Assembly: GCA_049965095.1 (NCBI GenBank)
Contig: JBMFWR010000002.1
Span: 11,968-75,967 of the forward strand
Source: JAKAWW01 sp049965095
GTDB lineage: Archaea; Micrarchaeota; Micrarchaeia; Micrarchaeales; Micrarchaeaceae
Direction of reading: 5' to 3'
DNA: 64,000 nt
This document shows, piece after piece, positions 18,436 to 25,997 of this stretch. The notes below the pieces were generated by a model that was given only the letters and a program-made list of their open reading frames with translations, ran no database searches and was not told the DNA's origin. Positions within the stretch are counted from its first letter, which is position 1. Every line of letters begins with the position of its first letter. A program made the translations under genes and the position numbers.

Positions 18436-18615
18436 TCACTGTGCTGCCTTGCGCCTTTTTTCCTGAGCCTCTACAGATTGGCTCGCTATTGAGAGATTGC
18501 AGCTGTCATGCGAGGAGCACCATGCCTGGCACGCCTCAGCAAGCTTCTTATCGGTGTAGTTGAGCTTACATATCTCGCAGAAATATGTGCCTTTCTCTTT
18601 GTTGAATCCAACCAC
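18436..18615 (-). CDS. Small conserved Cys-rich protein, 59 aa
   Basis: This small protein has a GTG start at 18615, with an in-frame TAA immediately upstream. It contains YFCEICKLNYTDKKLAEACQ followed by WCSSHDSC, i.e. a CxxC pair plus a Cys-rich helix, and probably binds a metal ion. I recall similar short archaeal proteins with CxxC ... WC..H.SCN. The TATA-like TTAAATACTT (18642-18651) lies about 30 bases upstream, so the mRNA looks leaderless. It is coupled to NAD kinase (1-base gap). Function unknown. Confidence 0.75.
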   Translation of the reverse strand: MVGFNKEKGTYFCEICKLNYTDKKLAEACQAWCSSHDSCNLSIASQSVEAQEKRRKAAQ

Positions 18616-18641
18616 TTAACCACAAGGTATGGTAAGTGAAA

Positions 18642-18655
18642 AAGTATTTAATCAT
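18642..18655. promoter_or_regulatory. Divergent promoter between the small Cys protein and the symporter pair
   Basis: The AT-rich element aagtatttaatcat can serve as a TATA box in both directions. The minus-strand GTG at 18615 is about 30 bases away and the plus-strand ATG at 18683 about 33 bases. One box or two overlapping boxes must serve both genes. Confidence 0.45.
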
Positions 18656-18682
18656 TACCCGTGTTAGCATAACTGTGATAAC

Positions 18683-18874
18683 ATGGAAGGAAGGTACATT
18701 GCAGCAGCATTATTGCTTCTTATCCCTTTTGCAATATACTGCGACGTATGGTACTTCAACACAATAGCTCCGAGCGTAATCGGGCTGCCGTTCTACTACT
18801 GGTTCCAGATATTGATGCTTGCAGTTTCCGGCATAATGTTTTATTTTGCCGCGTATCTTATAGACAATAGGTAA
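18683..18874 (+). CDS. DUF3311-like small membrane protein, symporter partner
   Basis: This 63-aa protein has two membrane helices (about 7-25 and 38-58) joined by a short loop with PSVIGLPFYYWFQ. Its size, topology and place directly before a sodium:solute symporter match the DUF3311 family, a usual small partner of MctP/YhjB-type symporters. Four bases separate it from the next start. Assignment rests on pattern and context. Confidence 0.75.
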   Translation: MEGRYIAAALLLLIPFAIYCDVWYFNTIAPSVIGLPFYYWFQILMLAVSGIMFYFAAYLIDNR

Positions 18875-18878
18875 TACT

Positions 18879-20435
18879 ATGATATTCGTAGGCATACTCG
18901 TATTTGTAATCGTGTTCCTTTTTTTCATAATACTCGGATTTCTTGGAGCAAGATGGAGAAAAGGCAATCTTTCAAAGCTGTTTGAGTGGAGCCAGACCGG
19001 TGGCGTTCTTGGACCTTACCTTGTATGGTTTCTGATAGGCGCCGATCTTTTCACAGCATATACGTTCCTTGCGCTGCCATCGCTTGAGTTTGCCGCTGGC
19101 TCGCTTGCGTTCTACGCTGTGCCATATGCATCAATGGGCTTCCTTATGGGCATACTTACAATGCCAAGGCTGTGGCGTATTGCCAGGAAGCGTGGCTATG
19201 TTACTGCCGCGGATTTCGTTCAGGACAGGTATAACAGCAAGGCGCTTGCTGTAATAGTGGCACTTACGGGCATAGTTGCGACTTTGCCATACATAGCATT
19301 GCAGGTACTAGGAATGGAGGTAATACTTACAACAATGCTGCTAGGCGTTTCAAGCATAACGCTTCTTACGCAGGTTTCTCTCGTTGCCGCTTTCATAATA
19401 CTACTCGCTTTTGTATTCATAAGCGGAATGAGGGGTATAACGCTCACTGCTGTGCTAAAGGATTTCATAGTGCTCAGCAGCGTGGTAATAATACTGGCTG
19501 TAGTGCTTGCCCATTATGGCGGCTTCAACAGCGCTTTTGCAACGCTTGCCGCACAGAAGGGCAAAGCAGTGGCAAACTATCTTAAACTGCCAAGCACGCT
19601 GATACCTGCATTCCTCTCGATGTTCATAGGCAGCTCTTTCGCGCTGTATCTTTATCCGCATGCGATAAACGGCGCACTCAGTGCTAAAAGCGGAAAAGCC
19701 ATGAGGAAGAGCATGTCGCTGCTTCCGTTCTACGGCATAGGGCTTGCCTTGCTGACCTTGTTTGGAATACTTGTATATGCAGTGCCTAACGCGCTAGCAG
19801 TTGTAAAGTCAACAGGAAACGGGCTGCTCACAATGCCAGCAATAGCGCTTGCAACGCTTCCACAATCAGTGGCAGGCTTCGTATTCGTAGGCATATTCAT
19901 AGGAGGGTTAGTACCTGCGGCGATAATGGCAATAGCATCTGCAAACCTCTTTACAAAAAATATTATAATGCCATTCAAGAAAATTTCGCCGAATGGCCAG
20001 ACAAGGCTCGCAAAATGGCTTACTGCTTTGCTGATCTTCACTGCTCTCGGCTTTGTTTTTATTGTGCCGCCAACCTATGCGATACAGCTCCAGCTTTTAG
20101 GGGGCATAATAATAACCCAAACATTGCCTGCGGTGTTCCTTGGGCTGTATAGCAGGAAGCTCGACTGGAAAGCCCTGTTGACAGGATGGTTCTTTGGCAT
20201 CGTATCTGCAATATGGCTTGTGCTCATTGCCAACAAGGGGCACGCCTTGACCACATCAGTATTCCCGACTTCGATAGGCCCTATATTCATAGGCCTCATC
20301 GCACTGACAATAAACATAATAATAGCAGTAGTGGGCTCTTGGCTTATAGATATTGCAGGAGCAAGGAGGGAAGGGCTTATCAAGGAAAAAGAGTTCGATG
20401 TCAAGGAGGAGCTTATCCTGAAAAATGCAGGTTAA
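18879..20435 (+). CDS. Sodium:solute symporter family (SSS) permease
   Basis: This polytopic membrane protein of 518 aa has about 13-14 hydrophobic helices and SSS family features: a Gly-rich start, YVTAADFVQDRYNS after the second helix group, and GLVPAAIMAIASANLFTKN in the late core. Relatives with a DUF3311 partner move monocarboxylates or amino acids together with sodium or protons; the substrate is not readable. A long T-rich tract follows the stop and probably terminates transcription. Confidence 0.9.
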   Translation: MIFVGILVFVIVFLFFIILGFLGARWRKGNLSKLFEWSQTGGVLGPYLVWFLIGADLFTAYTFLALPSLEFAAGSLAFYAVPYASMGFLMGILTMPRLWRIARKRGYVTAADFVQDRYNSKALAVIVALTGIVATLPYIALQVLGMEVILTTMLLGVSSITLLTQVSLVAAFIILLAFVFISGMRGITLTAVLKDFIVLSSVVIILAVVLAHYGGFNSAFATLAAQKGKAVANYLKLPSTLIPAFLSMFIGSSFALYLYPHAINGALSAKSGKAMRKSMSLLPFYGIGLALLTLFGILVYAVPNALAVVKSTGNGLLTMPAIALATLPQSVAGFVFVGIFIGGLVPAAIMAIASANLFTKNIIMPFKKISPNGQTRLAKWLTALLIFTALGFVFIVPPTYAIQLQLLGGIIITQTLPAVFLGLYSRKLDWKALLTGWFFGIVSAIWLVLIANKGHALTTSVFPTSIGPIFIGLIALTINIIIAVVGSWLIDIAGARREGLIKEKEFDVKEELILKNAG

Positions 20436-20439
20436 GCCT

Positions 20440-20490
20440 TTCTTTTTCTTCTTTTTTGTGTTTTCTATTCTTTTATGATTCTTTTGCATG
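20440..20490 (+). terminator. T-rich terminator after the symporter
   Basis: Several runs of four to six T residues follow the symporter stop within about 50 bases, with no strong hairpin. This is the usual form of an archaeal terminator. The convergent LamG gene ends about 55 bases further on. Confidence 0.6.
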
Positions 20491-20546
20491 CAGAGCATGG
20501 CATTTATCAATTAATTTGACATCACGCAAAGCCATGCAAGGCAAGC

Positions 20547-21422
20547 TCACGGCGGTGTATAACTAGAGTACCAGTTCGAAACGTAGTCAATAACACCGTT
20601 CGTTGGGATAAGATTATAGCCGTTGCCGCTGTAGTCGTTGGCATTACCATTGAGTGGCCACCAGCCAACAAGGTTCTGCAGATCAATAGGCGCGCCGCCT
20701 ATGCCTTCTTGGTAGAGGGCTTGAATCTCATTTGCTGAGAGGGATGTATTATAGATCTGCTCATTGGATATTAGGCCAGAATAGTACCCGCCATAGCTAG
20801 AGCACGCATAGCCACCCCCAATACTTAAAACATTTTCATATTGCAAGGTTGTAGAAGCAGTAATACTACTTATATAAACCCCATTTAAATACAGAGATGC
20901 AACGCCATTTGCGCCCGTGACTGTTACAAAATACCAGTTATTATTTTTTTGTGGAGGTACATTGCTAAATGAATACCATCCGGTATTCGAAGATCCTTCA
21001 TCATCGTAGTAACCGAAAAATGTATAGGCTCCTGCTTCATCGCATGTTCCTTGCGCTAATTCCCAAAATCTTCCTGCACCGTTAACCCATGCTGAAACGG
21101 TAAATGCGTTTGTAATTAGTGGATTAGGATAGCTGCCTGCTAGATTTCCAGACGAGAAATCTGCAACATACTCTGGTATCTCACCATTGCACAAGCCTTC
21201 AAGATTTATTAAATATGTTGTGCCGGGGCCGTTTGGCCTATAAACCTGGCATGAGCCCGGTTGCGCTTTTGCAGCAAAAGCCATTGGGTTGAAAACACCC
21301 AATTGAAAAAGTGCTGCAAGAACTATACTTATAATTAGTATGGCCCAGCCGTATGTCATTAGGTATTCCATTGCACTTTGGGCTTTTGAATACATCTTGT
21401 TTTGCTTCTCCATGCTTGTCAT
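20547..21422 (-). CDS. Class III signal peptide protein with LamG-like domain (copy 1)
   Basis: This exported surface protein has 291 aa. The N terminus has a class III (prepilin/archaellin) signal: K-A-Q-S-A-M-E-Y at about 13-20, cut after Ala14, then a hydrophobic helix with GWAILIISIVLAALF. The rest looks like a concanavalin/LamG sandwich: DLQNLVGWWPLNGNANDYSG and the usual SLSANEIQALYQEGIGG. It would assemble into or with pilus-like filaments and may bind glycans. It lies just beyond tRNA-His at the end of the pilus operon. Its first 224 bases nearly match copy 2 at 32-34 kb, but the middles differ. Confidence 0.85.
   Translation of the reverse strand: MTSMEKQNKMYSKAQSAMEYLMTYGWAILIISIVLAALFQLGVFNPMAFAAKAQPGSCQVYRPNGPGTTYLINLEGLCNGEIPEYVADFSSGNLAGSYPNPLITNAFTVSAWVNGAGRFWELAQGTCDEAGAYTFFGYYDDEGSSNTGWYSFSNVPPQKNNNWYFVTVTGANGVASLYLNGVYISSITASTTLQYENVLSIGGGYACSSYGGYYSGLISNEQIYNTSLSANEIQALYQEGIGGAPIDLQNLVGWWPLNGNANDYSGNGYNLIPTNGVIDYVSNWYSSYTPP
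21163..21386 (-). repeat. Inverted repeat arm, 5' part of LamG copy 1
   Basis: By eye, these 224 bases differ from 33152-33375 on the plus strand at about 9 positions (about 96% identical). The arms are inverted and about 11.8 kb apart. They code for the class III signal helix and the first residues after it. Downstream, the two genes show no such DNA similarity until weaker, protein-level likeness at the 3' end. Confidence 0.9.
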
Positions 21423-21460
21423 GTTAGAATTGCAAAAAAATTAAATGTTTTTCCTAGAGA

Positions 21461-21532
21461 GGCCTTAGCCGGGAATCGAACCCGGTCCTGAAGGTCCACA
21501 GCCTTCCATGCGGCCATTACACTACTAAGGCC
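21461..21532 (-). tRNA. tRNA-His (anticodon GTG)
   Basis: An eight-pair acceptor GGCCTTAG/CTAAGGCC gives the encoded extra G(-1) paired with C73, the histidine identity mark. The D stem is GTGT/GCAT. The anticodon stem GAAGG/CCTTC holds loop CTGTGGA with anticodon GTG. The T arm CCGGG-TTCGATT-CCCGG is standard. No intron is seen. It begins one base after the stop of the last pilin gene, so it is probably released from the pilus operon transcript or sits over its 3' end. Confidence 0.95.
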
Positions 21533-21533
21533 A

Positions 21534-21845
21534 TTAGTTATAAATCCTGAATGCCCGAATGCCTTCGCTATTACTTAGTATGATTACACTACCATTTATA
21601 TAAATATTCACATTGTCAGCCATGGCGCAAGCCCTTATTGCATTGAGCCAGTCTGAAGTGCTATAATTATTTGACGGCATCGTTATGTTTATCATGGTTG
21701 AAAAAGAATTCAAAGTTTGCAATGACGCGTATCTTGAAGCAGCAATGCCCATCGCAATAGCATTATGGCTAATGCTTATGGAGACTGCAATTATTGCAAT
21801 AGCAACAACCATGCTTGAGGCGAATACAAGCCCGTAGAATCCCAT
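21534..21845 (-). CDS. Pilin-like small membrane protein, 103 aa
   Basis: The N terminus (MGFYGLVFASSMVVAIAIIAVSISISHNAIAMG in parts) is a single hydrophobic helix right at the start, followed by a small extracellular domain with Asn-rich glycosylation-like sites. No clear class III cleavage motif is visible. It is the last gene of the pilus operon, 7 bases after the previous stop, so a minor pilin or assembly role is inferred. Confidence 0.7.
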   Translation of the reverse strand: MGFYGLVFASSMVVAIAIIAVSISISHNAIAMGIAASRYASLQTLNSFSTMINITMPSNNYSTSDWLNAIRACAMADNVNIYINGSVIILSNSEGIRAFRIYN

Positions 21846-21852
21846 ATGACCA

Positions 21853-22230
21853 CTATGCAGTGCACTCGCTTATGCATTCTATCGAATAGTTGGCAGGCAG
21901 TACAAAGCATTTAGAGTAGTAACTTGAGCATAAAGAAGCGTTGCCAAATTTATCATCAACATAGCCGCTTACAGACATGTAATCAAGGTTATATGAACGC
22001 ACAAATGCCTTTAACGCCGAGTTGATGCAAGAATAATTATGCAATAAAATGCACGCCATCTCGCTGCTGTTATGATATTCCATTCCTATGAAGTCGTGTG
22101 CTGCATTGGCTTCATCTATGGCTCCAGTACTTGCCGAAATGCCGAGTATTGAGTTTGCCATAATCGCAATTGCTGTTGCTATTATTGCAATGGAGAACAT
22201 CGATTCCATCAATGCTGCTTGGGCGCGCAT
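21853..22230 (-). CDS. Class III signal peptide minor pilin, 126 aa
   Basis: The mature start fits the class III pattern: MRAQAALMESM then a hydrophobic helix (FSIAIIATAIAIMA), with E at the expected place after the cleavage site. The remainder is a short exported domain with several cysteines that may pair. I place the start at 22230, 7 bases after the upstream stop; the open frame could begin earlier but would overlap that gene. It belongs to the pilus operon. Confidence 0.75.
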   Translation of the reverse strand: MRAQAALMESMFSIAIIATAIAIMANSILGISASTGAIDEANAAHDFIGMEYHNSSEMACILLHNYSCINSALKAFVRSYNLDYMSVSGYVDDKFGNASLCSSYYSKCFVLPANYSIECISECTA

Positions 22231-22237
22231 TTTAACA

Positions 22238-23518
22238 CTAGTTGATGTTGAGTATGCTACCTTCATAATCCTCTGTAAACTTGCCAGGCACAAGTGACGA
22301 ATTTGCAGCTATTGTATAGTATAAATATGGGATTGGATTGCACAACACCGAATTGCTGCTTACGCTGCACGCCGAGCTTGATTCATTGCCATTTATAATG
22401 GAGCCTGCAATCATGTTTAGCGAGTTTATCCCTTGCTCTATCCTGGTGAGCGTTGATGTTGATATAGAAGTTCCATTGTAGTATGAGAGCTCGTTGTAAA
22501 GGTTTTGCCTGGTTACTTGCATTATGCTATATGTGCTTGCGTTTTCCAAGTAATTGCCTGAAGGCTTATCGAGCACGAGATACTGGCTTATAGGGTTTGC
22601 AGAGCCTGAAACGTCGCTTACCAGAACATTGCCTGCTTTCATGCCTTTCAATAGAAGCGGCGCTTCTGGCACGCTACTCGAAAGCTCCGAATTCAGGTTG
22701 TAGTTGTTGTATGTGACAGACACATTTATGCTGAAGATATAGTGGGGCTTCTGCAGTATTTCTTGTACTGAAGCGTTGGATTGCTGCTTGTACACGCAAT
22801 AGGTCATAGTATCAGATTGGGAACCTGGAGCCCATGTACAATACCATGAGCCAACCCAAAAATACCACGAGGCGCCGGCTCCGCACTCCTGCCCAATTGA
22901 GAGTTCGCTTCCCCAGAAGCTAACGTAGCTGCAGTGACTCCAGAGCCCCAGCGTGTAGATGTGAGAAGGCATGCTTGTATTGTATGCTACGCTTTCCAAG
23001 TTCCTGCTTATTGAGAAATAAGGCATGGTTGAATTGCTTGCACTTTGCTGTGCTATTGATGCATATGAAATACCTGCTACGCTTCTTGTGGAGTTGCCAA
23101 GCAAAGCAGTTGCATTAACCACAACCAAACCAGGATTTAGCGGCAATACACTGAATGATAAAACCGTAAAACCGCTTGAGATATTTGCACGGCTGCTTGG
23201 ATTTACATACGCATTGCTTGCATTCACGTGTATGTACTGTATTGAGGAATTTGGAGGCACATATATCGCAAGCTGCACTGTATACTGCTCGCCGACATAC
23301 ATAGAATTGGGCACAAATATGCTCATGTGGAAACCCTGTACTGCACCATATTGAACATTTGTCATGTTCTGCGTGCTGTTAGCAAATGCATTTGAAACAA
23401 TGCTAAATGAGGAGCGCTCAGCAGAAAACACGTTGCCGTAAAGACCAATAAGGAAAACCGAAAGAGAGGATACTGCAGCGAGCAGTATTATGAATTCAAT
23501 CGATGTTTGAGCTTTCAT
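22238..23518 (-). CDS. Large class III signal peptide pilin-like protein, 426 aa
   Basis: The signal is MKAQTSIEFIILLAA, i.e. K-A-Q-T-S-I-E-F followed by a membrane helix, typical for archaeal type IV pilins. The long mature part is Ser/Asn-rich, with immunoglobulin-like beta segments, many N-glycosylation sequons and several Cys. It may be a tip or adhesin component. The ATG at 23518 lies inside the upstream gene (23-base overlap), which suggests coupled translation. Confidence 0.8.
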   Translation of the reverse strand: MKAQTSIEFIILLAAVSSLSVFLIGLYGNVFSAERSSFSIVSNAFANSTQNMTNVQYGAVQGFHMSIFVPNSMYVGEQYTVQLAIYVPPNSSIQYIHVNASNAYVNPSSRANISSGFTVLSFSVLPLNPGLVVVNATALLGNSTRSVAGISYASIAQQSASNSTMPYFSISRNLESVAYNTSMPSHIYTLGLWSHCSYVSFWGSELSIGQECGAGASWYFWVGSWYCTWAPGSQSDTMTYCVYKQQSNASVQEILQKPHYIFSINVSVTYNNYNLNSELSSSVPEAPLLLKGMKAGNVLVSDVSGSANPISQYLVLDKPSGNYLENASTYSIMQVTRQNLYNELSYYNGTSISTSTLTRIEQGINSLNMIAGSIINGNESSSACSVSSNSVLCNPIPYLYYTIAANSSLVPGKFTEDYEGSILNIN

Positions 23519-23810
23519 TGCAATACACCACAATAGTTCCTTCTTGACTGCTCGATATTCTGTATATGTAATCTTTTTGAATTCTGAATGTTTCATTTGA
23601 GATCCCACAATCACTTGGAATGACCCATTTGAATAAGATTGCACCTTGTTGCGCATTCAAGTACTGCATGTAACTGTTAAGTCCAAGCTGCGCTCCAATA
23701 AACCTTGAATAGCTTTCATATCCGCCCAAAAGCTGCATATATACGATGTAAAAATGGGCAACCGCTACTGCAATCACGAATGCTGCAACAATCTCCTCTA
23801 AGCCAAGCAT
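23496..23810 (-). CDS. Pilin-like membrane protein, 104 aa
   Basis: The ATG at 23810 follows the stop of the 57-aa gene after one base. The product starts with MLGLEEIVAAFVIAVAVAHF, a charged short head and a membrane helix, then an exported domain ending in a short Ser/Asn-rich tail. No Q-x-x-x-E-F motif is seen but the architecture is pilin-like, and it is embedded in the pilus operon. A longer frame to 23897 would overlap the 57-aa gene and is less likely. Confidence 0.7.
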   Translation of the reverse strand: MLGLEEIVAAFVIAVAVAHFYIVYMQLLGGYESYSRFIGAQLGLNSYMQYLNAQQGAILFKWVIPSDCGISNETFRIQKDYIYRISSSQEGTIVVYCNESSNID

Positions 23811-23811
23811 T

Positions 23812-23985
23812 CTACGCGCCGCCACACATATTAAGATAACTGCAAATACTATTGTGCAGGAATTTCTGCGAGATATAAAACTGCTGGTTGCCCACAATCA
23901 AGTGCGCCAGATATAATAGCAGCAACGCCATTGAAATGGCAATTGCAAAAGACGCAATCATTGAAACAGAAAGCTGCAGCTTCAT
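23812..23985 (-). CDS. Small pilin-like membrane protein, 57 aa
   Basis: This short gene has ATG at 23985, which overlaps the stop of the preceding pilin gene by 4 bases (ATGA), and TAG at 23812. The product MKLQLSVSMIASFAIAISMA plus LLLLYLAHLIVG is one hydrophobic helix after a short head, resembling a class III signal (L-Q-L-S-V-S-M), then about 25 residues with two Cys. Tight coupling on both sides argues that it is translated. It could be a TadF-like minor pilin. Confidence 0.7.
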   Translation of the reverse strand: MKLQLSVSMIASFAIAISMALLLLYLAHLIVGNQQFYISQKFLHNSICSYLNMCGGA

Positions 23986-24332
23986 CTCACCACGCTTACG
24001 TAAAAAGTGCTGTTGCTGCTCCTTATCATTGACAGCTTTTGAACAGTTCCATTATCTGCACAAACCGAATTTGAAACAATTACGCTGTTGTTGAGCAGGG
24101 TATTGTGCATGGAGTTGCCACATAAGTCTTTGGGTATGAAAGCAGTAAATGAAGAGTAGTAGTAGGGCATGTTTGAGTATAGCGCTGAATAGAAGCTGTT
24201 TTTGTATATGCTGTTGCTGTAGCCGGAAGCTATTCCGGAATAGGCGCCAAACCCAGCGAGAACCACCGCAAGGGATGCCGCCGAAGCGGCAGCATACACC
24301 ATGAACTCGACAGAAAGCTGTGCCCTGGTCAT
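23982..24332 (-). CDS. Class III signal peptide pilin, 116 aa
   Basis: The start MTRAQLSVEFMVYAAASAAS shows a clear class III site (R-A-Q-L-S-V-E-F) and a membrane helix. The exported part is Tyr/Ser-rich with two cysteines. The ATG overlaps the preceding stop by 4 bases, and its own stop overlaps the next start. It is one of several pilins in this operon. Confidence 0.82.
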   Translation of the reverse strand: MTRAQLSVEFMVYAAASAASLAVVLAGFGAYSGIASGYSNSIYKNSFYSALYSNMPYYYSSFTAFIPKDLCGNSMHNTLLNNSVIVSNSVCADNGTVQKLSMIRSSNSTFYVSVVR

Positions 24333-24568
24333 TTTACCCCTTGAGTCAGATTTGAAAGCTGATTGGATATCTGGGAGCTCACGCTCTGGCTTGCATTTCC
24401 GAAAAATGAGTGCAGAGCCGCACCTTTGAGCTGTGTTATCATTGCAAGCGCAATCACTATCACTATGCTTACCGCAGATAGCATCATTATATACTCCAGA
24501 GAACTCTGACCTTTGTGAGCCTTGAGCAAGGCCCTTAGCAATTTTAGCTGTTCCTTATACATGTTCAT
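24329..24568 (-). CDS. Class III signal peptide pilin, 79 aa, likely major pilin
   Basis: The head MNMYKEQLKLLRALLKAHKG leads to the site K-G-Q-S-S-L-E-Y and the helix IMMLSAVSIVIVIALAMI. The mature protein is only about 58 residues and mostly helical, like Flp/Tad-type major pilins. It is the first pilin after the membrane-platform genes, a usual place for the major subunit. The ATG lies just after the upstream stop and GGTGAG. Confidence 0.82.
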   Translation of the reverse strand: MNMYKEQLKLLRALLKAHKGQSSLEYIMMLSAVSIVIVIALAMITQLKGAALHSFFGNASQSVSSQISNQLSNLTQGVK

Positions 24569-24569
24569 C

Positions 24570-25322
24570 TCACCACCTTAAAGCGCCAACAGAGAGCAAG
24601 TAGCTTGCCTTGAATAAAAGCCCAGCAAGAGACATACTGAAAGCTATTCCAGGTATGGAGCTTAAAATTCTTCTTGAATGAATTGCGCGATATAGCAGGG
24701 TTTCAAACACAAAAAACATGATTATAAACGAGTATTCAATAACGCCGATTTGATGCGCTGAAGCTATGCCAGATGGAAAGCCCATTATGTAATAGGATAT
24801 GCCTGCGAATATAGGGAAAAACACAACAGACCCCATGCTGGATATAAAAAGGGCGTTGTATGCGCTGCCCGAATATCTGGATCTTATCTCCTGTTCAGCT
24901 TCCATATCCTTGCTGAGCAAAAGAAGCGCTTCTCTGATACCTGCGCCATCATCAAGACCCATGGATATAATTGTAAGCAACTCGCCGTAATGGCCTTCCT
25001 TGGGAAACTTGCCAGGAATGCTGCCAGAAACCATATATTCATGCAAAAACTTTTTCGTATCCTCGTAGAACCACATTCTCTTATCTAGAGATTTAAGCGC
25101 GCATCTTGCAAGGCCTGAGCTTTCTGAATAGTTTGCAATCATATTATTCACAAAAGACAACACATCTTGATCAGAGCCAGAAGCTTTTGGGCACACCCTT
25201 GCATATAGCACTGCTAAAGGGGCAAAAAAGGCAATAGCGTAGTATATACTGCCTGAAAGTGCAAAATACAGCGAAAGCACAGACAATATTACTATCAAAG
25301 TAATAATGGCGTTTTTACCCAT
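24570..25322 (-). CDS. Type II/IV secretion membrane platform protein, TadC-like
   Basis: The product has about 250 aa with four or five membrane helices (near the N terminus, middle and C terminus) around a cytoplasmic T2SSF helical domain (LLTIISMGLDDGAGIREALLLLS). Such proteins sit in the membrane above the ATPase and drive pilus assembly. The ATG at 25322 overlaps the upstream gene by 8 bases. Together with that gene it equals a split TadB/TadC or FlaJ/ArlJ pair. Confidence 0.82.
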   Translation of the reverse strand: MGKNAIITLIVILSVLSLYFALSGSIYYAIAFFAPLAVLYARVCPKASGSDQDVLSFVNNMIANYSESSGLARCALKSLDKRMWFYEDTKKFLHEYMVSGSIPGKFPKEGHYGELLTIISMGLDDGAGIREALLLLSKDMEAEQEIRSRYSGSAYNALFISSMGSVVFFPIFAGISYYIMGFPSGIASAHQIGVIEYSFIIMFFVFETLLYRAIHSRRILSSIPGIAFSMSLAGLLFKASYLLSVGALRW

Positions 25323-25989
25323 ATAGATCGCCAATCCTAAAGCTTATCAAGCCGTATGCAAAAGGTACTGCAATGCAGAGCAGCAAAAATAGGGAAATGC
25401 CCTGAAAGTCTTTGCCACCCATGAGCGAATAGCCAGTAAAAGAGAAGAGCAAGAATGATGGCACTACAGAGCTAAACAGCATGCTCGAAGTTATGTATTT
25501 CTGCATTGAGCCTTCGCGCCTTGAGAGTTCTTTCATGTATTCTCTTTTCATTATTTCGTTCGTTGAAGAGGCTGCGCTACTGGCATCGCCCAATGATGCA
25601 ATAGCCTGGACAAAACGCAGCGCGTATGTTCTATAAGGAGAAAATATATTTTCAATCGATTCATCTATAGGAGATCCAAGGGCCATCCTGCGTTTTACCG
25701 TTTCAAGAAGGTGCTTCAGATCATTATCTGATTGATGCAATGCGGCATTGTCAAGGGCGCGCATTGTTGACTTCCCGCTTGCCATAGAATCGCTTATGAT
25801 GCGCATCGAGGATGAGAATCTGCGCATCTCTTCCACATGCAAAGAGCCGCGCTCCATTATTGATTCTATTGTTGACAAGAGTATTGCTGCAAGCACAGAA
25901 ATGGCAAACACAAAAAATGCTGCAATTACTCCAAAAAACGCAAGCGATGCTAAAGCTGCGGGAAGAACTACAAGCAAATTGGCAACCAA
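25315..25989 (-). CDS. Type II/IV secretion membrane platform protein, TadB-like
   Basis: The 224-aa product has paired hydrophobic helices at each end and a central cytoplasmic T2SSF helical bundle (MASGKSTMRALDNAALHQ, then ASLGDASSAASSTNEI). The start appears to be TTG at 25989, 9 bases after the ATPase stop. It is the first of two platform proteins. Archaeal archaella normally have a single ArlJ of about 550 aa; two short ones are more like Tad systems. Confidence 0.82.
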   Translation of the reverse strand: MVANLLVVLPAALASLAFFGVIAAFFVFAISVLAAILLSTIESIMERGSLHVEEMRRFSSSMRIISDSMASGKSTMRALDNAALHQSDNDLKHLLETVKRRMALGSPIDESIENIFSPYRTYALRFVQAIASLGDASSAASSTNEIMKREYMKELSRREGSMQKYITSSMLFSSVVPSFLLFSFTGYSLMGGKDFQGISLFLLLCIAVPFAYGLISFRIGDLYG

Positions 25990-25997
25990 TTGTTTCG

